From CAZWDL01 sp964632995 (GTDB lineage: Bacteria; Bacteroidota; Bacteroidia; Chitinophagales; Saprospiraceae), in the NCBI GenBank assembly GCA_964632995.1, contig CAZWDL010000004.1, forward strand, positions 1 to 64,000: a DNA stretch of 64,000 bases, written 5' to 3'. Every line of letters begins with the position of its first letter. The first letter of the stretch is position 1. This document shows positions 40,603 through 49,223 of this stretch, one piece after another. The translations under genes and the position numbers were made by a program. The notes under the pieces were generated by a model that saw nothing but the letters and a program-made list of their open reading frames with translations, made no database searches and was not told the DNA's origin.

Positions 40603-41610
40603 ATGAAAAAGACCTTCTTTCTGATAAGTTTGATCTTATTTTCGTGGAGCTGTGATGAAATGCTGCTGGATACGACACCCGAGAACCGGCCGGCGGAGAA
40701 CTTCGACCTGATATGGCAAAGCTTCGACCGGCATTATTCCTTTTTTGAACTCAAAAATATTGACTGGGATTCAATCTATGCGGTTTATCGGCCATTGGTT
40801 ACCCCTGCTATCAGCGATGAAGAATTACTGGTAGTGTTGGGCGACATGCTGCTCTCACTGGAAGACGGCCATGTCAATCTCTACACCCCGCTGGGGGCTG
40901 TGGCCTACGACTTCACCGCCGGATTTCCGCTCAATGCCCCGGTGCTGGCGCCCAATTACCTGGAAACCCGCACTGATCCCAATCCGGTGCTTTTTTATGG
41001 GAAAATCAGGGGCGAGGATATCGGCTACCTGTTTATCGATAACTTCAGCGAGCAGGCCTCCTTATATAAAGCGATTGATGCAGTGTTGGAAAACCTGGGA
41101 GACCAATCCGCTTTCATTGTCGACGTGCGTTCCAACGGCGGCGGCAACGACGGCAACAGCGATCTTGTCGCCAGCCGCTTCGCTGATCAGAAGCGCCTTT
41201 ACGAAAGAATCAAATACCGCAATGGTCCAGAGCATGATGATTTCACCGATTGGATCGATCGCTTTATCGAACCCGCCGGTCCTCAACAATTTCTCAAACC
41301 CGTAGCCGTATTAACCAACCGCAGCACCTTCAGCGCCGCCGAGGCTTTTGTGCTCGCTATGCGCATATTGCCGCAGGTTAGCGTCATCGGCTGCAGAACC
41401 GGAGGCGGTTCCGGTAACCCCATCTACCGCGAACTGCCCAACGGCTGGGCTTACCGGCTCTCCAACTGGGTAGTAGCTACACCGGGAGGGGAGACCTACG
41501 AACAAACCGGCTTAATGCCCGATATCGAAGTGAATATCACCCGTCAGGATTCGCTCGCCGGGCGCGATGCTATCCTCGAAACTGCCATCGAGCACCTCAA
41601 ACAGCAGTAA
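40603..41610 (+). CDS. S41-family (tail-specific/tricorn-like) peptidase lipoprotein
   Basis: 335 residues from ATG 40603, preceded by TAGGAG. Lipoprotein signal ILFSWSCDE. The N-terminal helical domain (NFDLIWQSFDRHYSFFELKNIDW) and LSLEDGHVNLYTP are typical of S41 peptidases. The core has GYLFIDNFSEQ, FIVDVRSNGGGNDGNS and the nucleophile in TNRSTFSAAEAFVLAM, with GCRTGGGSGNP after it. No PDZ domain is obvious. It probably cleaves exported proteins at the cell envelope. It follows the barrel protein with 5 bases between them. Confidence 0.88.
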   Translation: MKKTFFLISLILFSWSCDEMLLDTTPENRPAENFDLIWQSFDRHYSFFELKNIDWDSIYAVYRPLVTPAISDEELLVVLGDMLLSLEDGHVNLYTPLGAVAYDFTAGFPLNAPVLAPNYLETRTDPNPVLFYGKIRGEDIGYLFIDNFSEQASLYKAIDAVLENLGDQSAFIVDVRSNGGGNDGNSDLVASRFADQKRLYERIKYRNGPEHDDFTDWIDRFIEPAGPQQFLKPVAVLTNRSTFSAAEAFVLAMRILPQVSVIGCRTGGGSGNPIYRELPNGWAYRLSNWVVATPGGETYEQTGLMPDIEVNITRQDSLAGRDAILETAIEHLKQQ

Positions 41611-41676
41611 AAAATGTTTAAGGGTTGACCGTTGTAAAATTTGTGTCAGCCCGCCAACTATTCAACTTGCCAGCTT

Positions 41677-42111
41677 TTAATTCTTCTTTTGAATCGATTT
41701 CAGGTAGGCTACCAGCGCATCGATCCGCTCTTTTACCTCGTGATCTTCCTGCAGATTCTCTCCGTTTTTTATAGCTACCCAGAATACGGGCATGTCGCTG
41801 TCAGCGTGGCCCATGATACGCTCCTTGCCTTCCACTTGTTTTGTGATTTTTTCCTTAGGAAACTTGCCGCCGTAACGCTGGCTGATGGTGGTCAGGTCCG
41901 TAGGCGGTGTGTTCAGCAGGTCGGCCATCGGTCCGTCACCGGATTCTCCATGACACATTTGGCAATAGGCGACATAGAGGGCTTCGCCCCGCTCTACTTC
42001 TGAGCGGGTATCCACATCACAGCTGGTGACGACCGACAGCAACAAGACAGTCAGCATCAGGATGAAAATTATGGGGATAAGGTGCAGACGGTTTGACATT
42101 TTGTTTTTCAT
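41677..42111 (-). CDS. Class I c-type cytochrome lipoprotein
   Basis: 144 residues from ATG 42111 (MKNKMSNRLHLIPIIFILMLTVLLLSVVTSCDVD, lipobox Cys about 31). A longer in-frame start at 42192 adds 27 unlikely residues. One heme site, CQMCHGESGDG, is followed by PPTDLTTISQRYGGKF and the axial Met in SDMPVFW. It would carry electrons in the periplasm, anchored by lipid. It is transcribed alone, divergently from the TPR lipoprotein across a 431-base region (42112-42542) in which I see no further gene. Confidence 0.9.
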   Translation of the reverse strand: MKNKMSNRLHLIPIIFILMLTVLLLSVVTSCDVDTRSEVERGEALYVAYCQMCHGESGDGPMADLLNTPPTDLTTISQRYGGKFPKEKITKQVEGKERIMGHADSDMPVFWVAIKNGENLQEDHEVKERIDALVAYLKSIQKKN

Positions 42112-42542
42112 AACTTGACTTTTAAAGTTGAGATTAGATAATCCGGTTTCTCTGACCCGTTTTTCTCTATCACTCAACCGGTCTGTTTTCACTTAAAGTA
42201 AAGCATTTGATTCCAAATTGGCAGTGAGTACAGTCATTACCGATAGCGCTATTCAGGTGATAAAAATCATTCTGCTGAATGAAGTTCCTGCTCGCACAAT
42301 GTCCCGTTTTGAAATACGTAATTTACTTTAAATTTAGAAACTTTAGACAACTTCAAAGTATAATCATGACAGAGTTTCACCGTCAACTGAGTGACAAAGC
42401 TTTTCCGGAGTAGTTCGAGCAGACTACACTCTTCTCCGAGGAAGCAAAGCATCGTTTTTTGGAACCGGATAAGGAAAGAGTCAAAAGCTGATGCTGAGTC
42501 GGATAAGTGTTGTATCTTCAGGGGAATAAAAATCCAATCGCC

Positions 42543-44210
42543 ATGGAATACCGTTTCACTCCTGTATCCATATTGACATTGTGCGTGATTCTATTATTCG
42601 GTCAGTGCTCTTCCCGTAATACGCCTGCTGAATCATCGTCTCCGGCGGACAACCGTCTCGGGAACGCTCACCTTGACGTAACCGGGTCTGAAGATGCCAT
42701 ACCCCACTTTGAAAAGGGCCTACTGCTTTTGCACAGCTTCGAATACGCCGATGCAAGAGAGGCCTTCCAGGAAGCACAGTCCGTCGATTCCTCCTTCGCC
42801 ATGGCCTACTGGGGCGAAGCGATGACCTATCACCATCCGCTATGGCGCCAGCAAAACTATGCTGAGGGCCAGGCTGCCCTGAACAAACTGGCGCCTACCC
42901 CGGAAGAAAGATTGACCAAAGTTGGAACCGGATTGGAACGCGACCTGCTCCGGGCTGTGGAGCAACTCTACGGCGAAGGTGATAAATTCGAGCGCGATCG
43001 GGCCTACGCCAAATACATGGGCGAACTCTACGAAAAATACGAGGGCAATCAGGAGATCGCAGCTTTCTATGCCCTGTCGCTGCTCGGCTCGGTGCCCGTC
43101 GGCCGCAATGATGAAGTATACGGGCAGGCAGCCCGTATCGCGGAGGGAGTGATCGCAGAAAACCCCAATCATCCCGGTGCGCTGCACTATCTCATCCATT
43201 CCTATGACGATCCTGTACACGCCCACCTGGCCAAAACGGCCGCCGACAGTTACGCCGACGTGGCGCCCGACGCCGCACACGCCCTGCACATGCCTTCCCA
43301 TATTTACGTGGCCTTGGGAATGTGGGGTGAGGTGGTCGCCTCCAACGTCGATTCCTACGAAGCCAGCGTTAAGCGCATGGAACGGAAAGAACTCTCGACC
43401 AGCGCCCGTAGTTACCACGCCTTCCATTGGCTGATGTACGGCTACCTGCAACAGGAGAAATTTGAGGAAGCGCAACTGATTATGGAAGACATGGACCGGT
43501 ACACCAAGGAAGATCCTACCCGCGGCGCCCGTTCCTACCTCATCAATATGAAAGGTAACTACCTGGTAGAAACCGGCCGATGGGATTCGGAAATCGCCGA
43601 TATTGAAATAGAGGAAAGGGACGATCTCAACATCGCTACCCGAGCCGCCTATTATTTTACCGAAGGCATGAAGGCCTACCAGCGCAATCAGCCGGATACG
43701 CTGCGCGCCGTGATCAAACAATTAGAATCGGAGCGGGAGCAAGCCACTTATCTTGTCAGTGATTCGGGCGTGCCGATGTGCAGCTCGGCCGGCTCCAATC
43801 GCAGCGCCCCTAATAAACAGGACCTCGGTCTCGCTGAAGTGATGGAAATGGAACTGCGGGCGCTGGAAGCCAGAAGCCGGCAGAACGATAAGGAGGCAGA
43901 AGCTTTTCTCCGAAAGGCAGTCGAGGTTCAGGAAGCCACCAGCTATGACTACGGCCCGCCCGCCGTCGTTTACCCGGCTTACGAACTCTACGCCGATTGG
44001 CTGCTTGAAAGGGAACGTCACGAGGAGGCGATCCTCCAGTACGATTACGCGCTCGAACGGGGGCCCAAACGCATGCGTGCCCTCAAAGGGAAAATGCAGG
44101 CCGCCCGGGCCCTCGGACAAAGAAAAACCGCCGCCGAAATCCAGGCTGTTCTCGATGACATAGCCCGCCGCGCTAAAGATGATGCGGAACAGCGACTTTC
44201 CCTAAGGTAG
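42543..44210 (+). CDS. TPR-repeat lipoprotein
   Basis: 555 residues from ATG 42543 (MEYRFTPVSILTLCVILLFGQCSS, lipobox). Tetratricopeptide-type helices are visible: AIPHFEKGLLLLHSFEYADAREAFQEAQSVDSSFAMAYWG, later QQEKFEEAQLIMEDMDRY and WLLERERHEEAILQYDYALERGPKRMRALKGKM. The middle contains HPGALHYLIHSYDDPVHA and AAHALHMPSHIYVALGMW, His-rich segments conserved in a family of uncharacterised periplasmic TPR proteins. Probably a scaffold at the envelope. A nucleotidyltransferase gene begins 14 bases later. Confidence 0.8.
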   Translation: MEYRFTPVSILTLCVILLFGQCSSRNTPAESSSPADNRLGNAHLDVTGSEDAIPHFEKGLLLLHSFEYADAREAFQEAQSVDSSFAMAYWGEAMTYHHPLWRQQNYAEGQAALNKLAPTPEERLTKVGTGLERDLLRAVEQLYGEGDKFERDRAYAKYMGELYEKYEGNQEIAAFYALSLLGSVPVGRNDEVYGQAARIAEGVIAENPNHPGALHYLIHSYDDPVHAHLAKTAADSYADVAPDAAHALHMPSHIYVALGMWGEVVASNVDSYEASVKRMERKELSTSARSYHAFHWLMYGYLQQEKFEEAQLIMEDMDRYTKEDPTRGARSYLINMKGNYLVETGRWDSEIADIEIEERDDLNIATRAAYYFTEGMKAYQRNQPDTLRAVIKQLESEREQATYLVSDSGVPMCSSAGSNRSAPNKQDLGLAEVMEMELRALEARSRQNDKEAEAFLRKAVEVQEATSYDYGPPAVVYPAYELYADWLLERERHEEAILQYDYALERGPKRMRALKGKMQAARALGQRKTAAEIQAVLDDIARRAKDDAEQRLSLR

Positions 44211-44224
44211 CCATTGTTCATAGT

Positions 44225-45031
44225 ATGAACTACGCCGTAAGAAACACTGAAACCATGCCTCCCCCAAGCTCCGCTTCCATCCAATCCGCTCTTGAAGAAC
44301 TGGCTGCCGCCAAACAGATTCGCATCCTCTACGGCTGCGAGAGCGGCAGCAGAGCCTGGGGCATGGCTTCGCCGGACAGTGATTATGACGTGCGGTTCGT
44401 CTACGTCCGCTCCCTGGAGTGGTACCTGTCTTTTCGCCAACGGACGGATACGATCGACCGGCCGGTAGAGAACCTCCTGGATTTGGCCGGTTGGGATCTG
44501 CAAAAAATGCTGAGCCACTACTACAAATCCAATGCAGTGGTGTTCGAGTGGCTGCAGTCGCCCGAAGTATATTTGGAAAACGGCCATTTGCGCGCTACGC
44601 TTTGGGACTGGCGGCAAGCGTATTTCTCCCCGAAGACCGCTGTGCATCACTATCTCGGCCTGGCCAAAAAAATGCTATACAGCGCCGCCGAAAATGAAAA
44701 TGTCAAACTCAAACGCCTGTTTTATATTATTCGCCCGATTTTGGCCGCTCGCTGGATCATCGAACGCGACGCTATTCCTCCCGTACGTCTGTCTGAGCTC
44801 GAACAATTGTTGGATGAAATGCCCGCCGTCCGGGAGCAGGTGGCTGAACTGCTCGTTCAAAAAAAGAAAGGCTTGGAAAGCACCCGGGCCGAGTTTCCTT
44901 CCGGTCTGCAGAATTTCCTGCACACCGAAATCCAACGCTGTGAAACCATCGCCCGCCGCCTGCCCACCCGTCGCGGTGATCCGGAACGGTTGGAGGAGCT
45001 GTTTAGAAAGGAGGTGATGAAGGAGACTTAA
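44225..45031 (+). CDS. RlaP/COG3541-type nucleotidyltransferase
   Basis: 268 residues. The polymerase-beta-fold motif GCESGSRAWGMASPDSDYDVRFVYV (G-S-x-A-W-G...D-x-D) is near residues 38-62. It is followed by YLSFRQRTDTIDRPVENLLDLAGWDLQKML and SNAVVFEWLQSPEVY, matching the family first noted beside RNA ligases (RlaP). No RNA ligase lies nearby. It may nucleotidylate RNA or protein in the cytoplasm; the substrate is unknown. It follows the TPR lipoprotein gene by 14 bases, although the two proteins act in different compartments. Confidence 0.82.
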   Translation: MNYAVRNTETMPPPSSASIQSALEELAAAKQIRILYGCESGSRAWGMASPDSDYDVRFVYVRSLEWYLSFRQRTDTIDRPVENLLDLAGWDLQKMLSHYYKSNAVVFEWLQSPEVYLENGHLRATLWDWRQAYFSPKTAVHHYLGLAKKMLYSAAENENVKLKRLFYIIRPILAARWIIERDAIPPVRLSELEQLLDEMPAVREQVAELLVQKKKGLESTRAEFPSGLQNFLHTEIQRCETIARRLPTRRGDPERLEELFRKEVMKET

Positions 45032-45159
45032 TACACAGTGTACTTAGGGGCAAGCTGGGTGGGTTGAACAGTCCCGACACCTGGTAGATGTCAGACGGAA
45101 CTGTTCACGGTTCTCTTTTTTCATCAAGACCGGGAATCAGGAATATGTGAGTTGACTGA

Positions 45160-45250
45160 CTGCCGATCGGAGCGAAGCGGAGATCCCGATAGCGAAGCGT
45201 ATCGGGACTGCCAACTTTTACCCGACCGCCTGAAGGGCGGGCGGGGCCGA
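45160..45250. repeat. Cluster of GC-rich hairpins (REP-like)
   Basis: TCCCGATA-GCGAAGCG-TATCGGGA (45184-45207) is perfect. GATCGGAGCGAAGCGGAGATC just before it, and CCGCC-TGAAG-GGCGG (45226-45240) just after, are further dyads. Most have a GCGAAGC- or GAAG-type loop, like the hairpins at 17403-17466 and 37998. They fill the gap between the nucleotidyltransferase and the membrane protein at 45318. Confidence 0.7.
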
Positions 45251-45317
45251 CTGATTTGAACCTCCGTCTTTTCCCACAGTTGTATAAACACGAACTACCA
45301 CAAAACGAAATCCGCTT

Positions 45318-45809
45318 ATGCGATCTCCAACCGCATTGTTCATATGGCTCAGCGTCATCACTTTCAGCCTGTACTTTTCCGGGCATTTGTTCGATATGTC
45401 AGTTATCGTTCCTAACTGGCAGCTTGGAGACTTGGAATCCATTACGCGTTACCGTCAGTTTTTCCACGATGCTACGCCACGCAATTATTTCAATCCAGTG
45501 ATTTTTCTGGGCGCCATTATTCCTGCCATCGCGCTTTTTCTGGGCTGGGATATCAATCTCCGGCTACGCAGCAGCATAGGCATCACTGCCATCACAGGTA
45601 TCGCACTACTGGTGTTTACCCTCGTTTACTTCGATCCCAAAAATGAATACCTTTTTTACACAGAACAATTGGATGAGAAAGTAGTGGAAACCATGGTTAA
45701 CCAGTGGGTTTACGGGGATATCGGGCGTCTATTTCTCTCGGGCGTCGGCTTTCTGGCCTCCCTCAATGCCATGCGCGAGTTCTACCGGCAGCGGCCGCCG
45801 CTTCCCTGA
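45318..45809 (+). CDS. Small four-helix integral membrane protein, unknown
   Basis: 163 residues with four hydrophobic spans: ALFIWLSVITFSLYFSGHLFD, PVIFLGAIIPAIALFLGW, IGITAITGIALLVFTLVYF, and GRLFLSGVGFLASLNAM. The loops carry NYFNPV and a glutamate-rich segment before the last helix. The layout resembles the DUF1772/anthrone-oxygenase-like group, but no diagnostic motif is clear. It ends 10 bases from the convergent anti-sigma-like gene. Confidence 0.6.
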   Translation: MRSPTALFIWLSVITFSLYFSGHLFDMSVIVPNWQLGDLESITRYRQFFHDATPRNYFNPVIFLGAIIPAIALFLGWDINLRLRSSIGITAITGIALLVFTLVYFDPKNEYLFYTEQLDEKVVETMVNQWVYGDIGRLFLSGVGFLASLNAMREFYRQRPPLP

Positions 45810-45819
45810 TTCTTCTCCT

Positions 45820-46578
45820 TTAATTTTGCTGCAATTCCGCAAGCAGGGCATTTGCTTCTTCGCGCATAGAGTGGGTATCCTTGCCCGCAATTTTTTTCAG
45901 TCGCTGCTGAGCGGCTGTTTCGTCTCCTGTTTCTAAATGAGCCAGGGCCAGATACCAGCCTGCCGGTTCAGTGATCATAGGCGAGTTTTCTTCTACTAAG
46001 ATGTCCTGCAGAATATTCCTGGCTTCCTCACCCTCACCCGTGGCAAGCAGGGATACGGCATAATAAAACATGTAAACAGGACTACTGCTTATTTTGGGTT
46101 CCGAGGCTTCGAAGCGGGCGACAGCCTCGCCGTAGTCGGCCTGCCGGTAGGCTTGAAAGGCATTGGGAAAAATTTCCTGCCCTTCCCGGACCGTTTCGTA
46201 CAAGCTGAGCGGATAAGGATCAAAATAGCTGCTAAAGAAACTTTCCGAGGCGCTTTCCGCTTGTTGCATATCGATGACGTAGTAGGCCACTACGCCCAGA
46301 AGGGCTATGCCGACGGCAATGAGCCACCATCGGCTGCTGCGAGGAGCTACTTCTGCTTGAATAGGATCACTGCCTTCTGCGCGATTACGTGATTTGTAGC
46401 GGAAATCGTCTTCACTGCGCTCGAGGTCCTGATCCCTTTGTAATTCTCTTTCCGCCATTAGTTCGCGGCGGAATTCGTCATCGGCGACAATGCGGTCTTC
46501 CACCCGGCGACGCGTTTCTTCGTCGAGTTTACCGGAAACGTAGGCGCGTATCAGATCTCTGTCTTTACCTGAAATCAT
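45820..46578 (-). CDS. Single-span membrane protein with anti-sigma-like N-terminus and TPR-like C-terminus
   Basis: 252 residues. MISGKDRDLIRAYVSGKLDEETRRRVEDRIVADDEFRREL is a short helical module like the cytoplasmic end of Bacteroidota anti-sigma factors. One transmembrane segment follows (WWLIAVGIALLGVVAYYVI, about 84-102). The periplasmic part has helical repeats (AFQAYRQADYGEAVARFEASEP; VYMFYYAVSLLATGEGEEARNIL; AGWYLALAHLETGDETAAQQRLKKI) of TPR type. No sigma-factor gene is adjacent, so a regulatory role is an inference. Confidence 0.65.
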   Translation of the reverse strand: MISGKDRDLIRAYVSGKLDEETRRRVEDRIVADDEFRRELMAERELQRDQDLERSEDDFRYKSRNRAEGSDPIQAEVAPRSSRWWLIAVGIALLGVVAYYVIDMQQAESASESFFSSYFDPYPLSLYETVREGQEIFPNAFQAYRQADYGEAVARFEASEPKISSSPVYMFYYAVSLLATGEGEEARNILQDILVEENSPMITEPAGWYLALAHLETGDETAAQQRLKKIAGKDTHSMREEANALLAELQQN

Positions 46579-46757
46579 GATGTGATGGTTTTCTGTTTAA
46601 CGCAACGACAGGGAGCCTGTTCAGCTGTCTTAATAGCGACCATACACGGGTAAAGGTTTTCCAAATCGAAAATTAAGGGTAAATTGCGGGAATGTTTTGT
46701 AAAACGGTAATTTCACCTGTTTCCATGGAAAGTTGCCGTCTTCTAATTGGGTGTAGT

Positions 46758-47873
46758 ATGAAAATGAGATTATTATTTGTGTTTGCGCTGTTAGCCCTGG
46801 TCGCCTGTAGCGGTCCCCGGGAAGCGTATAATTTTGAACTGGAAGGGCAAAAAGCCAAAAACGTCGTGCTGATGATCGGTGACGGTATGGGGTTGACCCA
46901 GGTTTCCGCCGCGATGTTTTCCAATAATAAGAGTCTGGCGATGGAAGGTTTTCCGGTCACCGGACTCCAAAAGACGCACTGTTATGACGATCTAATCACC
47001 GACTCCGGCGCCGGGGCGACCGCTATGGCCTGTGGAGTAAAAACATTCAAATTTGCCGTTGGTGTCAATCACGATACGGTAGCCTGCAAATCTATTCTCG
47101 AAGAAGCAGAAGAACGCGGGATGGCCACTGGACTGGTAGCGACCTCAACCATCGTTCATGCTACGCCGGCCGCCTTTATCGCGCATCAGCCGATGCGCGC
47201 TTTCCACGAAGCTATTGCTGCTGATTTTATGGACACTGAGATCGATTATTTCGTGGGGGGTGGTCGAAATTATTTCAACAAGCGACAGGACAACCGCGAT
47301 CTCATCCTGGAGTTGAAGCAGAACGGCTATCATATTTCAGATTTTCAACAAGAGCCACTGGAAGCTGTTATCCTTAACGGTTCCACGAATTTCGGTTACT
47401 TTACCAGCGATAAAGATCCCATCAGTAGAGCATTGGGAAGAAGATATCTGCCCTTCGCCAGTGAATTCGGCCTTCACTTTTTAAACAATCGCAGTCGCGA
47501 AGGTTTTTTCATGATGATCGAAGGTTCTCAGATCGACTGGGCCGGCCACTCTAACGACGCAGAACAAATGATCCGGGAAACACTGGATTTTGATGGCGCT
47601 GTAGAAAAGGTGCTGAAGTACGCCCAACGTAAAGGTGATACTCTGGTTATCGTCACCGCCGACCACGAAACAGGTGGCATGGCAATACAGCCGGGCTCCG
47701 TTAAAGGAGAACTGAATATCGCTTTTACCACCAATGAACATACGCCAACTATGGTGCCCGTCTTTGCCTACGGCCCCGGTGCGGAACTGTTCAGCGGGAT
47801 CTACGACAATACGGAAATTTATCACAAAATGCGAAAAGCCCTGGGCTGGACCGGGGAAGAAGAGGAAAAGTGA
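46758..47873 (+). CDS. Alkaline phosphatase (PhoA superfamily) lipoprotein
   Basis: 371 residues from ATG 46758 (MKMRLLFVFALLALVACSGP, lipobox). Metal and active-site residues: VVLMIGDGMGLTQ, the nucleophile Ser83 in ITDSGAGATAMACG, TSTIVHATPAAF, MIEGSQIDWAGHSND and IVTADHETGGM, then His in FTTNEHTP. All three metal-ligand sets of alkaline phosphatases are present. It hydrolyses phosphate monoesters in the periplasm. A longer upstream frame lacks a credible signal. It probably contributes phosphate supply, together with the PhoD-type enzyme at 49224. Confidence 0.93.
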   Translation: MKMRLLFVFALLALVACSGPREAYNFELEGQKAKNVVLMIGDGMGLTQVSAAMFSNNKSLAMEGFPVTGLQKTHCYDDLITDSGAGATAMACGVKTFKFAVGVNHDTVACKSILEEAEERGMATGLVATSTIVHATPAAFIAHQPMRAFHEAIAADFMDTEIDYFVGGGRNYFNKRQDNRDLILELKQNGYHISDFQQEPLEAVILNGSTNFGYFTSDKDPISRALGRRYLPFASEFGLHFLNNRSREGFFMMIEGSQIDWAGHSNDAEQMIRETLDFDGAVEKVLKYAQRKGDTLVIVTADHETGGMAIQPGSVKGELNIAFTTNEHTPTMVPVFAYGPGAELFSGIYDNTEIYHKMRKALGWTGEEEEK

Positions 47874-47966
47874 TAAGTGGATAAACGAAAAGGTAAAAAG
47901 AAAAAATTTCGATGAAGGCACTAGTACCTTCCCTGGTAAGAGCCTATCCACCTAAAAGCGCTACTT

Positions 47967-48482
47967 ATGGAAAATGTACTCTTTAGAGAACAACAGGCCT
48001 TTCGTCAGACCTGGATGTGGCTGCTTTTGCTCAGCGCACTGGGATCGTTGACCTGGGGGGTCATACAGCAGGTTATTCTTGGTGACCCCTGGGGTGATAA
48101 TCCTATGCCCGACTGGGCGCTGTTGCTCACCTGGGCCCTGATGATCGCCCTCAACTGGATGATGGCGGTCGCCCGGCTGGATGTACGGATTTCTACCGAA
48201 CGCATCCGCTTCCGTTTTTATCCTTTTCACTTGCAGCATCGCGAAATATTCTGGGAAGAGGTCGAAAAGGCCGCTCTCAAAACCTACAGCCCCTTACGCG
48301 AATACGGCGGCTGGGGCATCCGCTGGGGCAGAAAAGGAAAAGCCTTTAACGTCGCCGGCCGGGACGGCCTGCAGTTGGAACTTACCGAAGGACGCCGGCT
48401 GTTGCTGGGAACTCAAAAACGGGAAGAGCTGGAAGAAGCAATGGCTTACCTCTACGAAGAGTCCATTGTCCGTCCGGACTGA
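47967..48482 (+). CDS. DUF6141-like membrane protein
   Basis: 171 residues. Two N-terminal hydrophobic helices (WMWLLLLSALGSLTWGVIQQV; ALLLTWALMIALNWMMAV) are followed by a soluble beta-rich domain. Its YGGWGIRWGRKGKAFNVAGRDGLQLEL and RRLLLGTQKREELEEAM strongly resemble PH-like domains of small membrane proteins (DUF6141 type). The function is unknown; it is probably an inner-membrane protein with the domain in the cytoplasm. Confidence 0.65.
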   Translation: MENVLFREQQAFRQTWMWLLLLSALGSLTWGVIQQVILGDPWGDNPMPDWALLLTWALMIALNWMMAVARLDVRISTERIRFRFYPFHLQHREIFWEEVEKAALKTYSPLREYGGWGIRWGRKGKAFNVAGRDGLQLELTEGRRLLLGTQKREELEEAMAYLYEESIVRPD

Positions 48483-48743
48483 TGAAGCCTTCCTTATTGT
48501 TCTTTACCCCATAGCTCGATAAGCCCCTTACCTTAAGAAAACAGATGGACAAAACCAGGTTCCATCAAGTCTCCCTTGTTTCCGGGCTGAAGCATCTCTC
48601 CTTTACACAGCTCCGGAGAGTGCCCTCTTTCAAGTATTCAAAAAAGAGGAGTACTTTAGTAGGTCTTCAGCTGTCAAGTTTGGCCGCTGTTTTTTAGCTT
48701 TACCCCCGTACTTTACGATAACTATAACTTAATCACATAACCT

Positions 48744-49151
48744 ATGAATCTCATTAAAAATCTGTTTGTATTGCTGATGGTCACGCTGTTGGCAGTTGCT
48801 TGTTCGACTTCCAAAAAAGCCGCGGAAGCCGCCAACCCTGCAGGCCCCGCCGGCATCTGGGCCACTACCGTTGTTGGAACACCAATGGGGGATGTCGATG
48901 CCGAAATGGTGCTCATGGAGGAAGGAGATGCCTTAAAAGGCTACGTCGTAAGCAATGGTGAACGCATGGAACTGCGCAATGTCAAAGTGGAAGGAGAAAA
49001 AGTATCGGCTTCTTTCTTTTCTCAAGCGGTAGGCAGCGATATCTTTATGGATGTGACTTACAAATCGGATACCGATACCCTGGAAGGATGGGTCATGGAC
49101 AGCTACCGGATTAAAGGCGAACGGAAAGCGCAAGACGGTAAGGGAATGTAA
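48744..49151 (+). CDS. Small lipoprotein, unknown
   Basis: 135 residues. Lipobox VTLLAVACSTSKK (Cys about 20), an Ala/Pro-rich linker, then a beta-rich domain: IWATTVVGTPMGDVDAEMVL, LKGYVVSNGERMELRNVKVEGEKVSASFF and DVTYKSDTDTLEGWV. This resembles the small lipocalin-like or transport-accessory lipoproteins of Bacteroidota, but no family is certain. Monocistronic; the 261-base gap upstream holds nothing obvious. Confidence 0.7.
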   Translation: MNLIKNLFVLLMVTLLAVACSTSKKAAEAANPAGPAGIWATTVVGTPMGDVDAEMVLMEEGDALKGYVVSNGERMELRNVKVEGEKVSASFFSQAVGSDIFMDVTYKSDTDTLEGWVMDSYRIKGERKAQDGKGM

Positions 49152-49223
49152 GGATTTTTGTAAAAGAATCGTCCTCAGAGCAGCATACGCCATTCAGGAG
49201 TATAACTTTTAATTTTAATTGTC

